Made by a program: the position numbers and the translations under genes
Origin: Chitinophaga polysaccharea
GTDB lineage: Bacteria > Bacteroidota > Bacteroidia > Chitinophagales > Chitinophagaceae
DNA length: 64,000 nucleotides
Reading direction: 5' to 3'
Assembly: GCF_902150045.1 (NCBI RefSeq)
Contig: NZ_CABFVU010000002.1
Location: 484,001-548,000 of the forward strand
Notes under the pieces: model-generated
What the model saw: only the letters and a program-made list of their open reading frames with translations
Databases searched by the model: none
Told to the model about the DNA's origin: nothing
In this document: positions 1-7,942 of the stretch, in pieces
Position numbering within the stretch: the stretch's first letter is position 1
Layout: every line of letters begins with the position of its first letter

Positions 1-856
1 ACATTTCCAGTTCCATCCGGATGGCATTGGATTGCTTTATTTCCGGGTTATCAATAGCAATAGTTTTTTTGCCGCTGTTGGTTTCAATATCCAGGGTGAA
101 TAAGCCTTCGTCTTCCGGTGTTTTGAGTTTAATGATCTCTGTTTTCTTATCGAGGAAGTCGATGCCGATGTAGGCATCTTTCTGGAAGAGACGCATTTTG
201 CGCATCTTTTTCAGGGAAATCCGGCTGGAAGTGAGATTGGCCACACAGCCGTTATGGAATTCGATGCGTACGTTGGCAATATCCGGTGTGTCGCTCATAA
301 CAGCCACGCCACTGGCGGAAATACGGCTAACGGTAGATTTCACGATGCTCAGCACAATGTCGATGTCATGGATCATGAGATCAAGGATAACGCTCACATC
401 TGTACCGCGGGGATTGAATTCTGCCAGGCGGTGTACTTCAATGAACATGGGCTTAAGATCGTATCCTTTGAGGGCAAGATAAGCAGGATTAAATCTTTCC
501 ACATGACCTACCTGGAATTTGATATTCGCTTCTTCTACCAGCTTTACCAGTGTTTTGGCTTCATCCATGGTGTTGGTCATGGGCTTTTCCACGAATATGT
601 GTTTGCCATTGCGGATGGCCAGTTCACATAATTTGAAGTGCAGGGTGGTAGGGGCCACAATATCGATGGCATCTACCGACTGTATCAGTTCTTCCGCGGT
701 AGTATACCGTGGAATATTATATTGCTCTGAGATGCTGGCTGCATTTGCATTGTTGGGATCATAGAAGCCTACAACTTCTATATCTTTCATAGTGGCCAGT
801 TGAGAGAGGTGTATCTTACCTAAATGTCCTACGCCGAAGAGTCCTATTTTGAGCAT
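1..856 (-). CDS. Gfo/Idh/MocA family oxidoreductase, C-terminus cut by window edge
   Basis: An NAD(P)-dependent sugar or cyclitol dehydrogenase-type protein. Translating the minus strand from the ATG at 856 gives about 285 residues with no stop before the window edge, so the 3' end is missing. The N-terminus is a Rossmann fold with the dinucleotide loop GLFGVGHLG at residues 5-13. The family's EKP motif (catalytic lysine) is at about residues 90-92 in HIFVEKPMT, followed by the family's FQVGHVERFNP-type segment near residue 117. The substrate cannot be told from the sequence. It is transcribed in the same direction as radC, 46 bp downstream of it counted on the minus strand. Confidence 0.9.
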   Translation of the reverse strand, partial: MLKIGLFGVGHLGKIHLSQLATMKDIEVVGFYDPNNANAASISEQYNIPRYTTAEELIQSVDAIDIVAPTTLHFKLCELAIRNGKHIFVEKPMTNTMDEAKTLVKLVEEANIKFQVGHVERFNPAYLALKGYDLKPMFIEVHRLAEFNPRGTDVSVILDLMIHDIDIVLSIVKSTVSRISASGVAVMSDTPDIANVRIEFHNGCVANLTSSRISLKKMRKMRLFQKDAYIGIDFLDKKTEIIKLKTPEDEGLFTLDIETNSGKKTIAIDNPEIKQSNAIRMELEM

Positions 857-902
857 ATGGAAAATGAATAAATATGTGCGAAAGTAAAACACATTTCGGG
901 AT

Positions 903-1610
903 TTATATCATCCCTTCTTCCGCAAGGCTGTAATAGCCGGTTTCGGACACAATGATATGGTCCATTACCTGTATATCGAAGAGCATTCCCATATCTTTTA
1001 TCCTGCTGGTGATCCGGAGATCTGCCTGGCTGGGGCGTAGGCTGCCGGATGGGTGGTTATGACAGAGTAATAGCTTAGTGGCGCCTGTATCGAGCGCTTC
1101 CCGGAAAATGATACGGGGATCCACTACAGTGCTGGTGATACCGCCTGTGCTGAGATGGCGGTAGCCGAGCACTTTATTGGCATTGCTGAGGAATAATACG
1201 TGAAATGTTTCAAAGGGCTTGTCTGCAAGCATGGGTTTGAAAAACAGGGCAGCGTCTGACCCACTGTTGATCACTGTTTTTTTATGGATACTGCCAGCCT
1301 GCCGCCTGCGGGCCAGTTCCATAGCCGCCAGTATGGTAACGGCCTTTGCATAACCCACTCCGCGAAGTTTTTGCAGTTTTTTTACATTTATTTTCCCCAG
1401 TTCTGCAAGGTTATTATCGGCCAGCCGGAGGATTTCCTTTGCCAGTTCCAGGGCTGATTTGCTTTTATGCCCCGTGTGAAGCAGTATGGCCAGCAGTTCT
1501 GCATCGCTTAGAGCAAACGCGCCAATATTGATTAGTTTTTCTCTGGGCTTTTCATTTTCAGGCCATTTACGAATAGCCAGGTGGGGAGCCGGGTTAACGT
1601 TAACAAACAT
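903..1610 (-). CDS. radC: RadC family protein (JAB/MPN domain)
   Basis: A RadC-like protein of 235 residues from the ATG at 1610. It has an N-terminal helix-hairpin-helix segment (LRGVGYAKAVTILA) and a C-terminal JAB domain with the metal-binding HNHPSGS motif followed by the expected aspartate (QADLRI). The family was once called a DNA repair protein, but its biochemical role is unsettled. An ATG twelve codons upstream (1646) would give 247 residues. I prefer 1610 because a TATATTTG -7 box lies at 1634-1627, between the two starts, so a transcript from it would not contain the upstream ATG. Confidence 0.9.
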   Translation of the reverse strand: MFVNVNPAPHLAIRKWPENEKPREKLINIGAFALSDAELLAILLHTGHKSKSALELAKEILRLADNNLAELGKINVKKLQKLRGVGYAKAVTILAAMELARRRQAGSIHKKTVINSGSDAALFFKPMLADKPFETFHVLFLSNANKVLGYRHLSTGGITSTVVDPRIIFREALDTGATKLLLCHNHPSGSLRPSQADLRITSRIKDMGMLFDIQVMDHIIVSETGYYSLAEEGMI

Positions 1611-1626
1611 ACTTATTCCATTTATC

Positions 1627-1634
1627 CAAATATA
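1627..1634 (-). promoter_or_regulatory. Bacteroidota-type -7 box for radC
   Basis: Read on the minus strand the bases are TATATTTG, an exact TAnnTTTG match, 16 bases before the ATG at 1610. A TTG lies 23 bases upstream, a loose fit to the -33 element. It helps decide the radC start. Confidence 0.5.
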
Positions 1635-1855
1635 CGAACCTATCATGAGACCTTCCGCAACCCAAACACATTTTTCTTTACTTATACCAGCAGATCATTA
1701 TAAAATCATTATATTCGGTAAAACCAATCGTTATGGGAATTTTTCGGGACGCTTTACCTTTTTAAACGTTATGATAATGTGTTATTTATAGTTGATCTTT
1801 AGCAGATATGTATTTTGTATTTGAAAAAAAATCAGGCTGGTACTCCCAAAAATCC

Positions 1856-1863
1856 TAGTTTTG
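1856..1863 (+). promoter_or_regulatory. Bacteroidota-type -7 box for prs
   Basis: TAGTTTTG matches TAnnTTTG and ends 26 bases before the ATG at 1890. It lies inside the 5' extension that a TTG start at 1815 would require, which argues for the 1890 start. Confidence 0.5.
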
Positions 1864-1889
1864 CAACCTCTTTTCCACTAGTATCTAGT

Positions 1890-2861
1890 ATGCAACCTTC
1901 AGTAAAAATTTTCACCGGCAACAGTAATCCGGCATTGGCCGAGAAAATTGCCAAGAAATATGGCAAGGGTCTTAATGGCGGTCTTGGCAAAGTAAAAATT
2001 CAGAAATTCAGCGACGGCGAGATCCAGCCTGTATTCCTGGAAAGTATCCGGGGCGATTATGTTTTCCTGATCCAGGGAACCAGTGCTCCTTCAGATAACC
2101 TTCTGGAACTGCTGTTGATGATAGATGCCGCCAAACGTGCTTCTGCCGGCTATATCACTGCTGTAATACCCTATTTCGGATATGCGCGCCAGGATAGAAA
2201 AGATAAGCCCCGTGTGGCTATCGGGTCTAAACTGGTGGCAAATTTGCTTACCTCCGCAGGAGCTAACAGGGTGATAACCATGGATTTACATGCTCCGCAG
2301 ATCCAGGGTTTCTTTGATATCCCGGTAGACCACCTGGATAGTTCAGCTATTTTTATTCCTTATATAGAGAATTTAAGACTGGAAAACCTTACCTTTGCGT
2401 CCCCTGACGTAGGTAGTACCAATAGGGTACGTGAAGTAGCGTCTTACTTTAATGCTGAGATGGTTATTTGCGACAAACATCGTAAACGTGCCAATGAAAT
2501 AGCATCTATGGTAGTGATAGGAGATGTGACTAACAGGGATATAGTGCTCATTGATGACATCTGTGATACTGCGGGAACACTTTCAAAAGCCGCTAACCTG
2601 TTAAAGGAAAAAGGCGCAAGAAGTGTACGTGCATTTTGTACCCATCCTGTTTTCAGTGGAAATGCGTACGAAAATATCGAGAAATCAGTGCTGGAGGAGA
2701 TAGTGGTATGTGATACCATTCCTATCAAACCACAGGGAGCAGGTTCCAAGATCAAAGTGATATCTGTTGCAGAGCTTTTTGCGGTAGCCATCCGTAATAT
2801 GCATGAAAACAAATCGATCACCAGCCTGTTTATTCACAGCCACCGCCGGGGAGAGGCCTAA
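1890..2861 (+). CDS. prs: Ribose-phosphate pyrophosphokinase (PRPP synthetase)
   Basis: Makes 5-phosphoribosyl 1-diphosphate from ribose 5-phosphate and ATP, feeding nucleotide, histidine and NAD synthesis in the cytoplasm. From the ATG at 1890 the product has 323 residues, normal for the class I enzyme. Visible landmarks are the catalytic flexible loop YARQDRKDKPR, the DLHAPQIQGFFD segment, and the PRPP-binding loop VLIDDICDTAGT. An in-frame TTG at 1815 would add 25 non-conserved residues and overlap the likely promoter. It is followed after 37 bp by rplY in the same direction, so the two probably form one operon. Confidence 0.95.
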   Translation: MQPSVKIFTGNSNPALAEKIAKKYGKGLNGGLGKVKIQKFSDGEIQPVFLESIRGDYVFLIQGTSAPSDNLLELLLMIDAAKRASAGYITAVIPYFGYARQDRKDKPRVAIGSKLVANLLTSAGANRVITMDLHAPQIQGFFDIPVDHLDSSAIFIPYIENLRLENLTFASPDVGSTNRVREVASYFNAEMVICDKHRKRANEIASMVVIGDVTNRDIVLIDDICDTAGTLSKAANLLKEKGARSVRAFCTHPVFSGNAYENIEKSVLEEIVVCDTIPIKPQGAGSKIKVISVAELFAVAIRNMHENKSITSLFIHSHRRGEA

Positions 2862-2898
2862 TAAGTATTTTTAATCATCAATATAAATTGTCTAAACA

Positions 2899-3489
2899 AT
2901 GAACACAATAACCATCGAAGGACAACTCAGGAGCGAATTCGGCAAAAAAGCCACCCGCCAGATCCGTTCTGAGGAACAAGTGCCTTGCGTTATTTATGGG
3001 GGTGCAGAAACTGTTAATTTTTCAGCTCCTGCCAAAGCATTCAAATCACTGGTTTACACTGCAGCTTTCCAGATTGCAGAAATTAAACTGGGTGCTAAAA
3101 CTTACAGATGCGTATTGAAAGATCTGCAGTTCGATGTAGTTACTGATGCACTCGCTCACGTTGATTTTATGGAACTGGTGGAAGACAAACAGGTATCTGT
3201 TACTATTCCAATCAAACTGGTAGGTTCTTCCGTAGGTGTTAAAGCCGGTGGTAAGCTGGTTAGCAAACTGAAGGCACTGAAGGTAAAAGCGTTACCTAAG
3301 CACCTGGTTGAAAATATCGAAGTGAACATCGATAACCTGGAACTGAACGCAAACATCCGTGTAGAAGACGTGAAACTGGAAGGTATTGAAATTACCAACT
3401 CTCCGCGTATTCCTATCGCTTCAGTGGTAATGACCCGTCAGCTGCGCCAGGAAGAAGCAACTGCTGAAAAAGATGCTAAAAAGAAATAA
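2899..3489 (+). CDS. rplY: 50S ribosomal protein L25/general stress protein Ctc
   Basis: Binds 5S rRNA in the large ribosomal subunit. The 196-residue product is the long (Ctc/TL5) form. It has an N-terminal L25 domain (residues 1 to about 90, with EFGKKATRQIR and VPCVIYGG) and a C-terminal TL5-type beta domain (about 95-180), then a lysine-rich tail. It lies 37 bp after prs, and a terminator hairpin follows. The prs-rplY-pth gene order is common in bacteria. Confidence 0.95.
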   Translation: MNTITIEGQLRSEFGKKATRQIRSEEQVPCVIYGGAETVNFSAPAKAFKSLVYTAAFQIAEIKLGAKTYRCVLKDLQFDVVTDALAHVDFMELVEDKQVSVTIPIKLVGSSVGVKAGGKLVSKLKALKVKALPKHLVENIEVNIDNLELNANIRVEDVKLEGIEITNSPRIPIASVVMTRQLRQEEATAEKDAKKK

Positions 3490-3510
3490 TCTTTTAGATA
3501 TATTTTTCCA

Positions 3511-3544
3511 AAAAGCCTCTCTACTTTTAGAGGGGCTTTTTAAT
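3511..3544 (+). terminator. Intrinsic terminator after rplY
   Basis: A 12-bp stem (3511-3522 with 3529-3540, one G-T pair) around a 6-base loop ends in a T run. It is 21 bp after the rplY stop and closes the prs-rplY unit. Confidence 0.85.
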
Positions 3545-3548
3545 TTTG
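3541..3548 (+). promoter_or_regulatory. Bacteroidota-type -7 box for pth
   Basis: TAATTTTG matches TAnnTTTG, starts right at the tail of the preceding terminator and ends 28 bases before the pth ATG. Confidence 0.45.
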
Positions 3549-3576
3549 GAAATCTCCAGCTCCGAAAACGACGCTC

Positions 3577-4158
3577 ATGAAATACTTAATAGCAGGATTA
3601 GGCAATATTGGCGACGAATACAAGCATACCCGTCATAATATAGGCTTTGACGTGGTAGATGATTTTGTGGCCAGGCATAAGGCCACTTTCAGGAACGATC
3701 GCCTGGCTGATGTGGCAGAATGTAAATGGAAAGGCAAAACATTTATTGTTATTAAGCCTACCACTTACATGAATTTGAGCGGTAAGGCCATAAAATACTG
3801 GCTGGATAAGGAAAAGATCCCCATGGAGAACCTGCTCGTAATCCTGGACGACCTTGCCCTGCCGCTGGATGTGCTCCGCTTACGCCCCGGAGGAAGTGAT
3901 GCCGGTCATAACGGACTGAAAAGCATCCAGGAATCCCTGGGTACCAATCAGTACCCCCGCCTTCGCTTCGGCGTAGGAAACAACTATCCCAAAGGCCGCC
4001 AGGTGGAATTTGTGCTCAGTAAATGGAAAAACACGGAAGAACGGATAGTGGAAGAGAAAATATGGAAATGTTCGGATATTATTGAAAGCTTTGCCAGTAT
4101 TGGCATTGCCCGTACCATGAACGACAGTAATAAACTGACCTTCCCATCTGTGAAATAA
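3577..4158 (+). CDS. pth: Peptidyl-tRNA hydrolase
   Basis: Releases peptides from prematurely dropped peptidyl-tRNA so that the tRNA can be recycled. The 193-residue product is of usual length. The family signatures are present: GLGNIGDEYKHTRHNIGFD near the N-terminus with the catalytic histidine in TRHN, the KPTTYMNLSG segment, and GGSDAGHNGLKSI. The codon choice and position downstream of rplY fit a chromosomal housekeeping gene. Confidence 0.95.
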   Translation: MKYLIAGLGNIGDEYKHTRHNIGFDVVDDFVARHKATFRNDRLADVAECKWKGKTFIVIKPTTYMNLSGKAIKYWLDKEKIPMENLLVILDDLALPLDVLRLRPGGSDAGHNGLKSIQESLGTNQYPRLRFGVGNNYPKGRQVEFVLSKWKNTEERIVEEKIWKCSDIIESFASIGIARTMNDSNKLTFPSVK

Positions 4159-4212
4159 ATTTGTTCATCTGATCCCTATCTCCTTTTTTTATACCTTAAA
4201 AACAAACGCATT

Positions 4213-4824
4213 ATGAAAATTATTTGCGTAGGCAGGAATTACGCCGACCATGCCAGGGAATTAAAGAATGAAGTGCCCACAGAGCCTGTGTTATTTATGA
4301 AACCAAAGAATGCGTTGCTGCAAAACGGCCACCCATTCTATTACCCGGAATTTACTACCAACCTGCATTATGAATGTGAACTGGTGCTCAGGGTGAGTAA
4401 AAACGGTAAACATATCCAGGAAAAATTTGCAGATAAATATTATGATCATATCTCGGTAGGCATCGATTTCACCGCACGGGACCTGCAGGATAAACAAAAG
4501 GCAAAGGGATTACCCTGGGAAATAGCCAAAGCGTTCGACAACTCCGCCGTGGTAGGGAACTTTATACCTATCACCCCGGAAATGGATAAAAAAGACATTA
4601 ACTTCTGCCTTTATAAAAACAAAGCATTGGCCCAATCAGGAAACACACAGGATCTCTTGTTTTCCTTCGATTTCCTGGTAGCATACATCTCCCGCTTCTT
4701 TACCCTGAATATAGGAGACCTCATTTTTACCGGTACCCCCGCAGGTGTAGGACCAACAGAAATAGGAGACAACTTTGAAGCATTTATTGAAAATGACAGC
4801 CTGCTGGAATTTTCTGTTAAATAG
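4213..4824 (+). CDS. Fumarylacetoacetate hydrolase family protein (YcgM-like)
   Basis: A single-domain FAH-family hydrolase or decarboxylase of 203 residues. It has RNYADHAREL at the N-terminus, the metal-ligand segment YECELVLRV at about residues 56-64, a conserved DFTARDLQ, and the C-terminal IFTGTPAGVGP. Short members of this family act on acylpyruvates or oxaloacetate; which substrate applies here cannot be told. It stands alone, 54 bp after pth, and is followed by a hairpin. Confidence 0.9.
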   Translation: MKIICVGRNYADHARELKNEVPTEPVLFMKPKNALLQNGHPFYYPEFTTNLHYECELVLRVSKNGKHIQEKFADKYYDHISVGIDFTARDLQDKQKAKGLPWEIAKAFDNSAVVGNFIPITPEMDKKDINFCLYKNKALAQSGNTQDLLFSFDFLVAYISRFFTLNIGDLIFTGTPAGVGPTEIGDNFEAFIENDSLLEFSVK

Positions 4825-4840
4825 CACAGCCTCCGCGGGT

Positions 4841-5193
4841 TTTGTCTTGGAACAGTGATCAGGCTGATTTTGCTGATTGGTCTGATCTTAAATATATAGG
4901 GAGATGAGGGTGTTAATCACTTTCATCTCCCTTTATTTTGGCGATTATTGCCGTTTATTTGTGGAATCCGTTAATATTGACAGATAATTAAAATAATGGT
5001 GAGCCGCAGATAAGCCATATCTTATAGATATGGGGTAACTCCGGCGCAAATATGGCGTATATATGGTGGAACTACGGCGGAACCCGGGAGTATCCATACC
5101 GGAGCTATACAGAGTGTTAGTATAGAAAAAGAATCAAACAAGAACAAATCAAACAAATCAGTATAATCGTCGTAATCAGTGTTCCAGGACAAA
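4841..5193. repeat. Long imperfect palindrome between convergent genes (family copy 1)
   Basis: The bases at 4841-4889 are about 80% identical to the reverse complement of 5145-5193 over some 45 bases. Both arms carry repeated GATT words at roughly 8-11 base spacing. Inside are smaller hairpins: AGGGAGATGA with TCATCTCCCT (4898-4907, 4923-4932), probably a terminator for the upstream gene, and CCATATC with GATATGG (about 5013-5031). The whole stretch fills the space between the stops of two convergent genes. A second copy of the same design is at 20511-20689. Confidence 0.7.
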
Positions 5194-5200
5194 TGCCGAT

Positions 5201-5635
5201 TTAGGGAATATTTGCATAAATCGTGTCGAGTATCCGCGTTAATTCCGCGTAATCCGCCTCAGTCAGGGTTTTCCACCCAATTTTTCGCATATCGTACACC
5301 AGCGACTTCACATCCTTATATTTTTCCACACCTTCAGGGGTAAGCTGTAAATACACCTTACGCCGGTCGTATACATCGGCCTCCCTTTTTACCAGCCCCT
5401 TTTTTACCAGAAGCTCAATAATGCGGGAAATAGTGGTAATATCTTTCGAAGTATTACGGGCCAGCTCATTATGCGTGGTTTTTTTATGTTTATATAAATT
5501 CTCTATCAGCAGCCATTGATCCACTGTAATGTCCTTCTGTTGGGCATCAAACGTTTTTTGCCAATAGTTGCGTAATTTTTTGAGCGTAGCATCCAGCTTA
5601 AAAAAAGATGGATTACTGACGAAAGTATCAGTCAT
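5201..5635 (-). CDS. MarR family transcriptional regulator
   Basis: A 144-residue winged-helix repressor of the MarR type. The recognition region reads THNELARNTSKDITTISRIIELLVKKGLV and the wing carries YDRRKVYLQLTPEG, where the DRR is typical. It is divergent from the fused 2-oxoacid dehydrogenase gene. A perfect 15-bp palindrome begins 16 bp upstream of its own start, so it probably represses itself and perhaps the dehydrogenase gene. The ligand is unknown. Confidence 0.9.
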   Translation of the reverse strand: MTDTFVSNPSFFKLDATLKKLRNYWQKTFDAQQKDITVDQWLLIENLYKHKKTTHNELARNTSKDITTISRIIELLVKKGLVKREADVYDRRKVYLQLTPEGVEKYKDVKSLVYDMRKIGWKTLTEADYAELTRILDTIYANIP

Positions 5636-5651
5636 ATTATTTAATTTGCAT

Positions 5652-5673
5652 TAGCAACTGTTGCTATGGCAAC
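5652..5673. promoter_or_regulatory. Probable MarR operator in the divergent intergenic region
   Basis: TAGCAACTGTTGCTA (5652-5666) is a perfect 7-1-7 palindrome. The half-site GTTGC (5660-5664) then pairs again with GCAAC (5669-5673), giving two overlapping dyads. The position between the marR gene and the dehydrogenase gene and the size fit a MarR-family operator; binding itself is inferred. Confidence 0.6.
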
Positions 5674-5714
5674 TATTGTTTTTAATTTACCGTCATCACC
5701 AAAACAGTCTTATT

Positions 5715-7844
5715 GTGTTTAAAGATAGCACAAGCGTTTCAACTTTTAAAACGCCTGCCTCCAATACAGGTGGTAATACCGGCGAACGGACTGAATTACT
5801 TACAGCCTGGCGATTGATGTGCGAAGCCGGCAGTATGGCCGCTACCTATGAGGCAAACAGGTCCATCTGCAAATATGTTCACTCTACTTCCCGGGGGCAT
5901 GAAGCCATACAAATAGCCACGGGACTACAGTTACGGCCCTGGGACTTTGTGAGCCCCTATTACCGGGATGAGAGCATGCTCCTTGCCATGGGCTTCACTC
6001 CCTATGAATTAATGCTCCAGCTGCTGGCGAAAGCAGATGATCCTTTTTCCGCCGGAAGATCTTATTACAGTCACCCCAACAGTAAAGAGGCTAATAAGCC
6101 GCAGATCCCGCACCAGAGCAGCGCCACCGGTATGCAGGTGATCCCTGCCACCGGTATAGCCCAGGGTGTGCAATACCTGGAGCAAATCCATTCCTCCCTG
6201 CTGAAAAGAGGCCCTGATGGAGAATTGCCCATCGTGCTGTGCTCCCTTGGAGATGGCAGCGTTACAGAAGGAGAAGTGAGCGAGGCCCTGCAGTTTGCAG
6301 TACTGAAACAGTTGCCGGTGATTTATCTGGTACAGGACAACGAATGGGGCATTTCGGCCACAGCAGCAGAAGTAAGAACAATGGATGCGTATGAATATGC
6401 GGCCGGTTTCAAAGGACTGGAGCGCATGCAGGTGGATGGCAGCGATTTTACCGCCAGTTATGCCGCTATGGAAACAGCCATCAGTTACGTAAGACATGAG
6501 CGACGCCCAATATTGGTGCAGGCCAACGTACCCTTGCTGGGACATCATACCTCCGGCGTGCGGAAAGAATGGTATCGCACCGCGGAAGACCTGGAGAAGC
6601 ATGCTGCCAATGACCCTGTTCCCAAACTAAAGGCGCTTTTATTGAAACACGGGGTAAGTGCTTCTCAACTGGATGAAATTGAAAAAACGGCGGCCAGTGA
6701 TATACAGGCTGCTTTCAATAAAGCGGTACAGGCACCGGATCCGTTGCCTGAAACAGTGCAGGAACACGTATTTGCGCCGGCCGCTATAACAACGGAAAGC
6801 GGTACCCGTTCACCTGTGGGCAAATCCAAAGTAATAATGGTGGATGCCGCTTTGCATGCGGTGGAAGAAATTATGCAACAATACCCGGAAGCTATTTTGT
6901 TTGGGCAGGATGTGGGCGTAAGACTGGGAGGCGTTTTCCGGGAAGCGGCGACATTGGGTGAAAAATTCGGGGCACACCGCGTATATAACACCGCGATACA
7001 GGAAGCGTATATTATAGGGGCTACTGCCGGCCTGTCTGCCGCAGGCGTAAAACCCATAGTGGAAGTACAGTTTGCCGATTATATTTACCCGGGATTTAAC
7101 CAGCTGGTAACGGAAATTTCAAAATCGTGTTACCTGAGTAATGGCAAATTCCCGGTACAAACCCTTATCCGTGTGCCCATCGGGGCATATGGCGGGGGAG
7201 GGCCCTATCATTCAGGCAGCATAGAATCCACGTTGCTAAGCATCAAGGGTATTAAAGTAGTGTACCCTTCCAATGCCGCGGATATGAAAGGCCTGATGAA
7301 GGCGGCGTTCCTCGATCCCAACCCGGTTGTTATGCTGGAACATAAAGGGTTATACTGGAGCAAGGTGCCGGGAACACTGGATGCCATGACAATTGAGCCC
7401 GCAGCAGATTATGTGTTGCCATTGGGGAAAGGAAATATTATACAACATGCGCATCCTAAGGATACCGCGCAGGGAAATACAGTTTGTATTATCACGTACG
7501 GTATGGGAGTATATTGGGCTAAAGCGGCTGCTCAAAAATATCCGGGGCAGGTAACTATTGTAGATCTTCGCACACTTTTCCCAATGGATGAAGAACTGGT
7601 ATATGAAATGGTGAAGCAACATGGGAAATGCCTGATCCTTACAGAAGAACAACTGAATAACTCTTTTTCCCAGGCACTGGCCGGACGTATACAGCAAACA
7701 TGTTTCCGGTTCCTTGATGCCCCGGTATTTACACTTGGAGCGCTGGACCTGCCGGCCGTTCCGCTGAATACCGGCCTGGAGGCTGCAATGCTGCCAACGC
7801 CTGCAAAAGTAGCTGCGGCTATCGACGAATTACTTGCTTATTAA
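5715..7844 (+). CDS. Fused alpha/beta E1 component of a 2-oxoacid dehydrogenase complex
   Basis: A thiamine-diphosphate enzyme that decarboxylates a 2-oxoacid, probably a branched-chain one, and passes the acyl group to a lipoyl E2. From the GTG at 5715 it has 709 residues. The alpha half (to about residue 330) has the ThDP motif GDGSVTEGE to DNEWGIS at roughly 179-210. The beta half (from about 370) has ILFGQDVGVRLGGVF, EVQFADYIYPGFNQ and RVPIGAYGGGGPYHSGS. No ATG is well placed: a TTG at 5661 would lie inside the MarR operator, so GTG is chosen. E2 and E3 genes are not in the window. Divergence from marR suggests regulated expression. Confidence 0.88.
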   Translation: MFKDSTSVSTFKTPASNTGGNTGERTELLTAWRLMCEAGSMAATYEANRSICKYVHSTSRGHEAIQIATGLQLRPWDFVSPYYRDESMLLAMGFTPYELMLQLLAKADDPFSAGRSYYSHPNSKEANKPQIPHQSSATGMQVIPATGIAQGVQYLEQIHSSLLKRGPDGELPIVLCSLGDGSVTEGEVSEALQFAVLKQLPVIYLVQDNEWGISATAAEVRTMDAYEYAAGFKGLERMQVDGSDFTASYAAMETAISYVRHERRPILVQANVPLLGHHTSGVRKEWYRTAEDLEKHAANDPVPKLKALLLKHGVSASQLDEIEKTAASDIQAAFNKAVQAPDPLPETVQEHVFAPAAITTESGTRSPVGKSKVIMVDAALHAVEEIMQQYPEAILFGQDVGVRLGGVFREAATLGEKFGAHRVYNTAIQEAYIIGATAGLSAAGVKPIVEVQFADYIYPGFNQLVTEISKSCYLSNGKFPVQTLIRVPIGAYGGGGPYHSGSIESTLLSIKGIKVVYPSNAADMKGLMKAAFLDPNPVVMLEHKGLYWSKVPGTLDAMTIEPAADYVLPLGKGNIIQHAHPKDTAQGNTVCIITYGMGVYWAKAAAQKYPGQVTIVDLRTLFPMDEELVYEMVKQHGKCLILTEEQLNNSFSQALAGRIQQTCFRFLDAPVFTLGALDLPAVPLNTGLEAAMLPTPAKVAAAIDELLAY

Positions 7845-7856
7845 ATACAAAAAAGA

Positions 7857-7886
7857 AACGGCCATCTCAGTGAAGAGACGGCCGTT
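7857..7886. terminator. Bidirectional terminator between E1 fusion and susD
   Basis: AACGGCCATCTC pairs with GAGACGGCCGTT around a 6-base loop (one G-T pair), with an A run on the left and a T-rich right flank. It is 12 bp after the E1 stop, and the convergent susD gene ends 57 bp further on. Confidence 0.75.
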
Positions 7887-7942
7887 GGGTTTTCCGCATC
7901 CGGGGTTGAAGCCGTTTACTGCTTCTCACCCAAATCAGTTTA

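Noticed and set aside
198..764. Plus-strand open frames over the first 860 bases
   Set aside because: They lie opposite the minus-strand oxidoreductase frame, which has clear Rossmann and EKP motifs and runs off the window.
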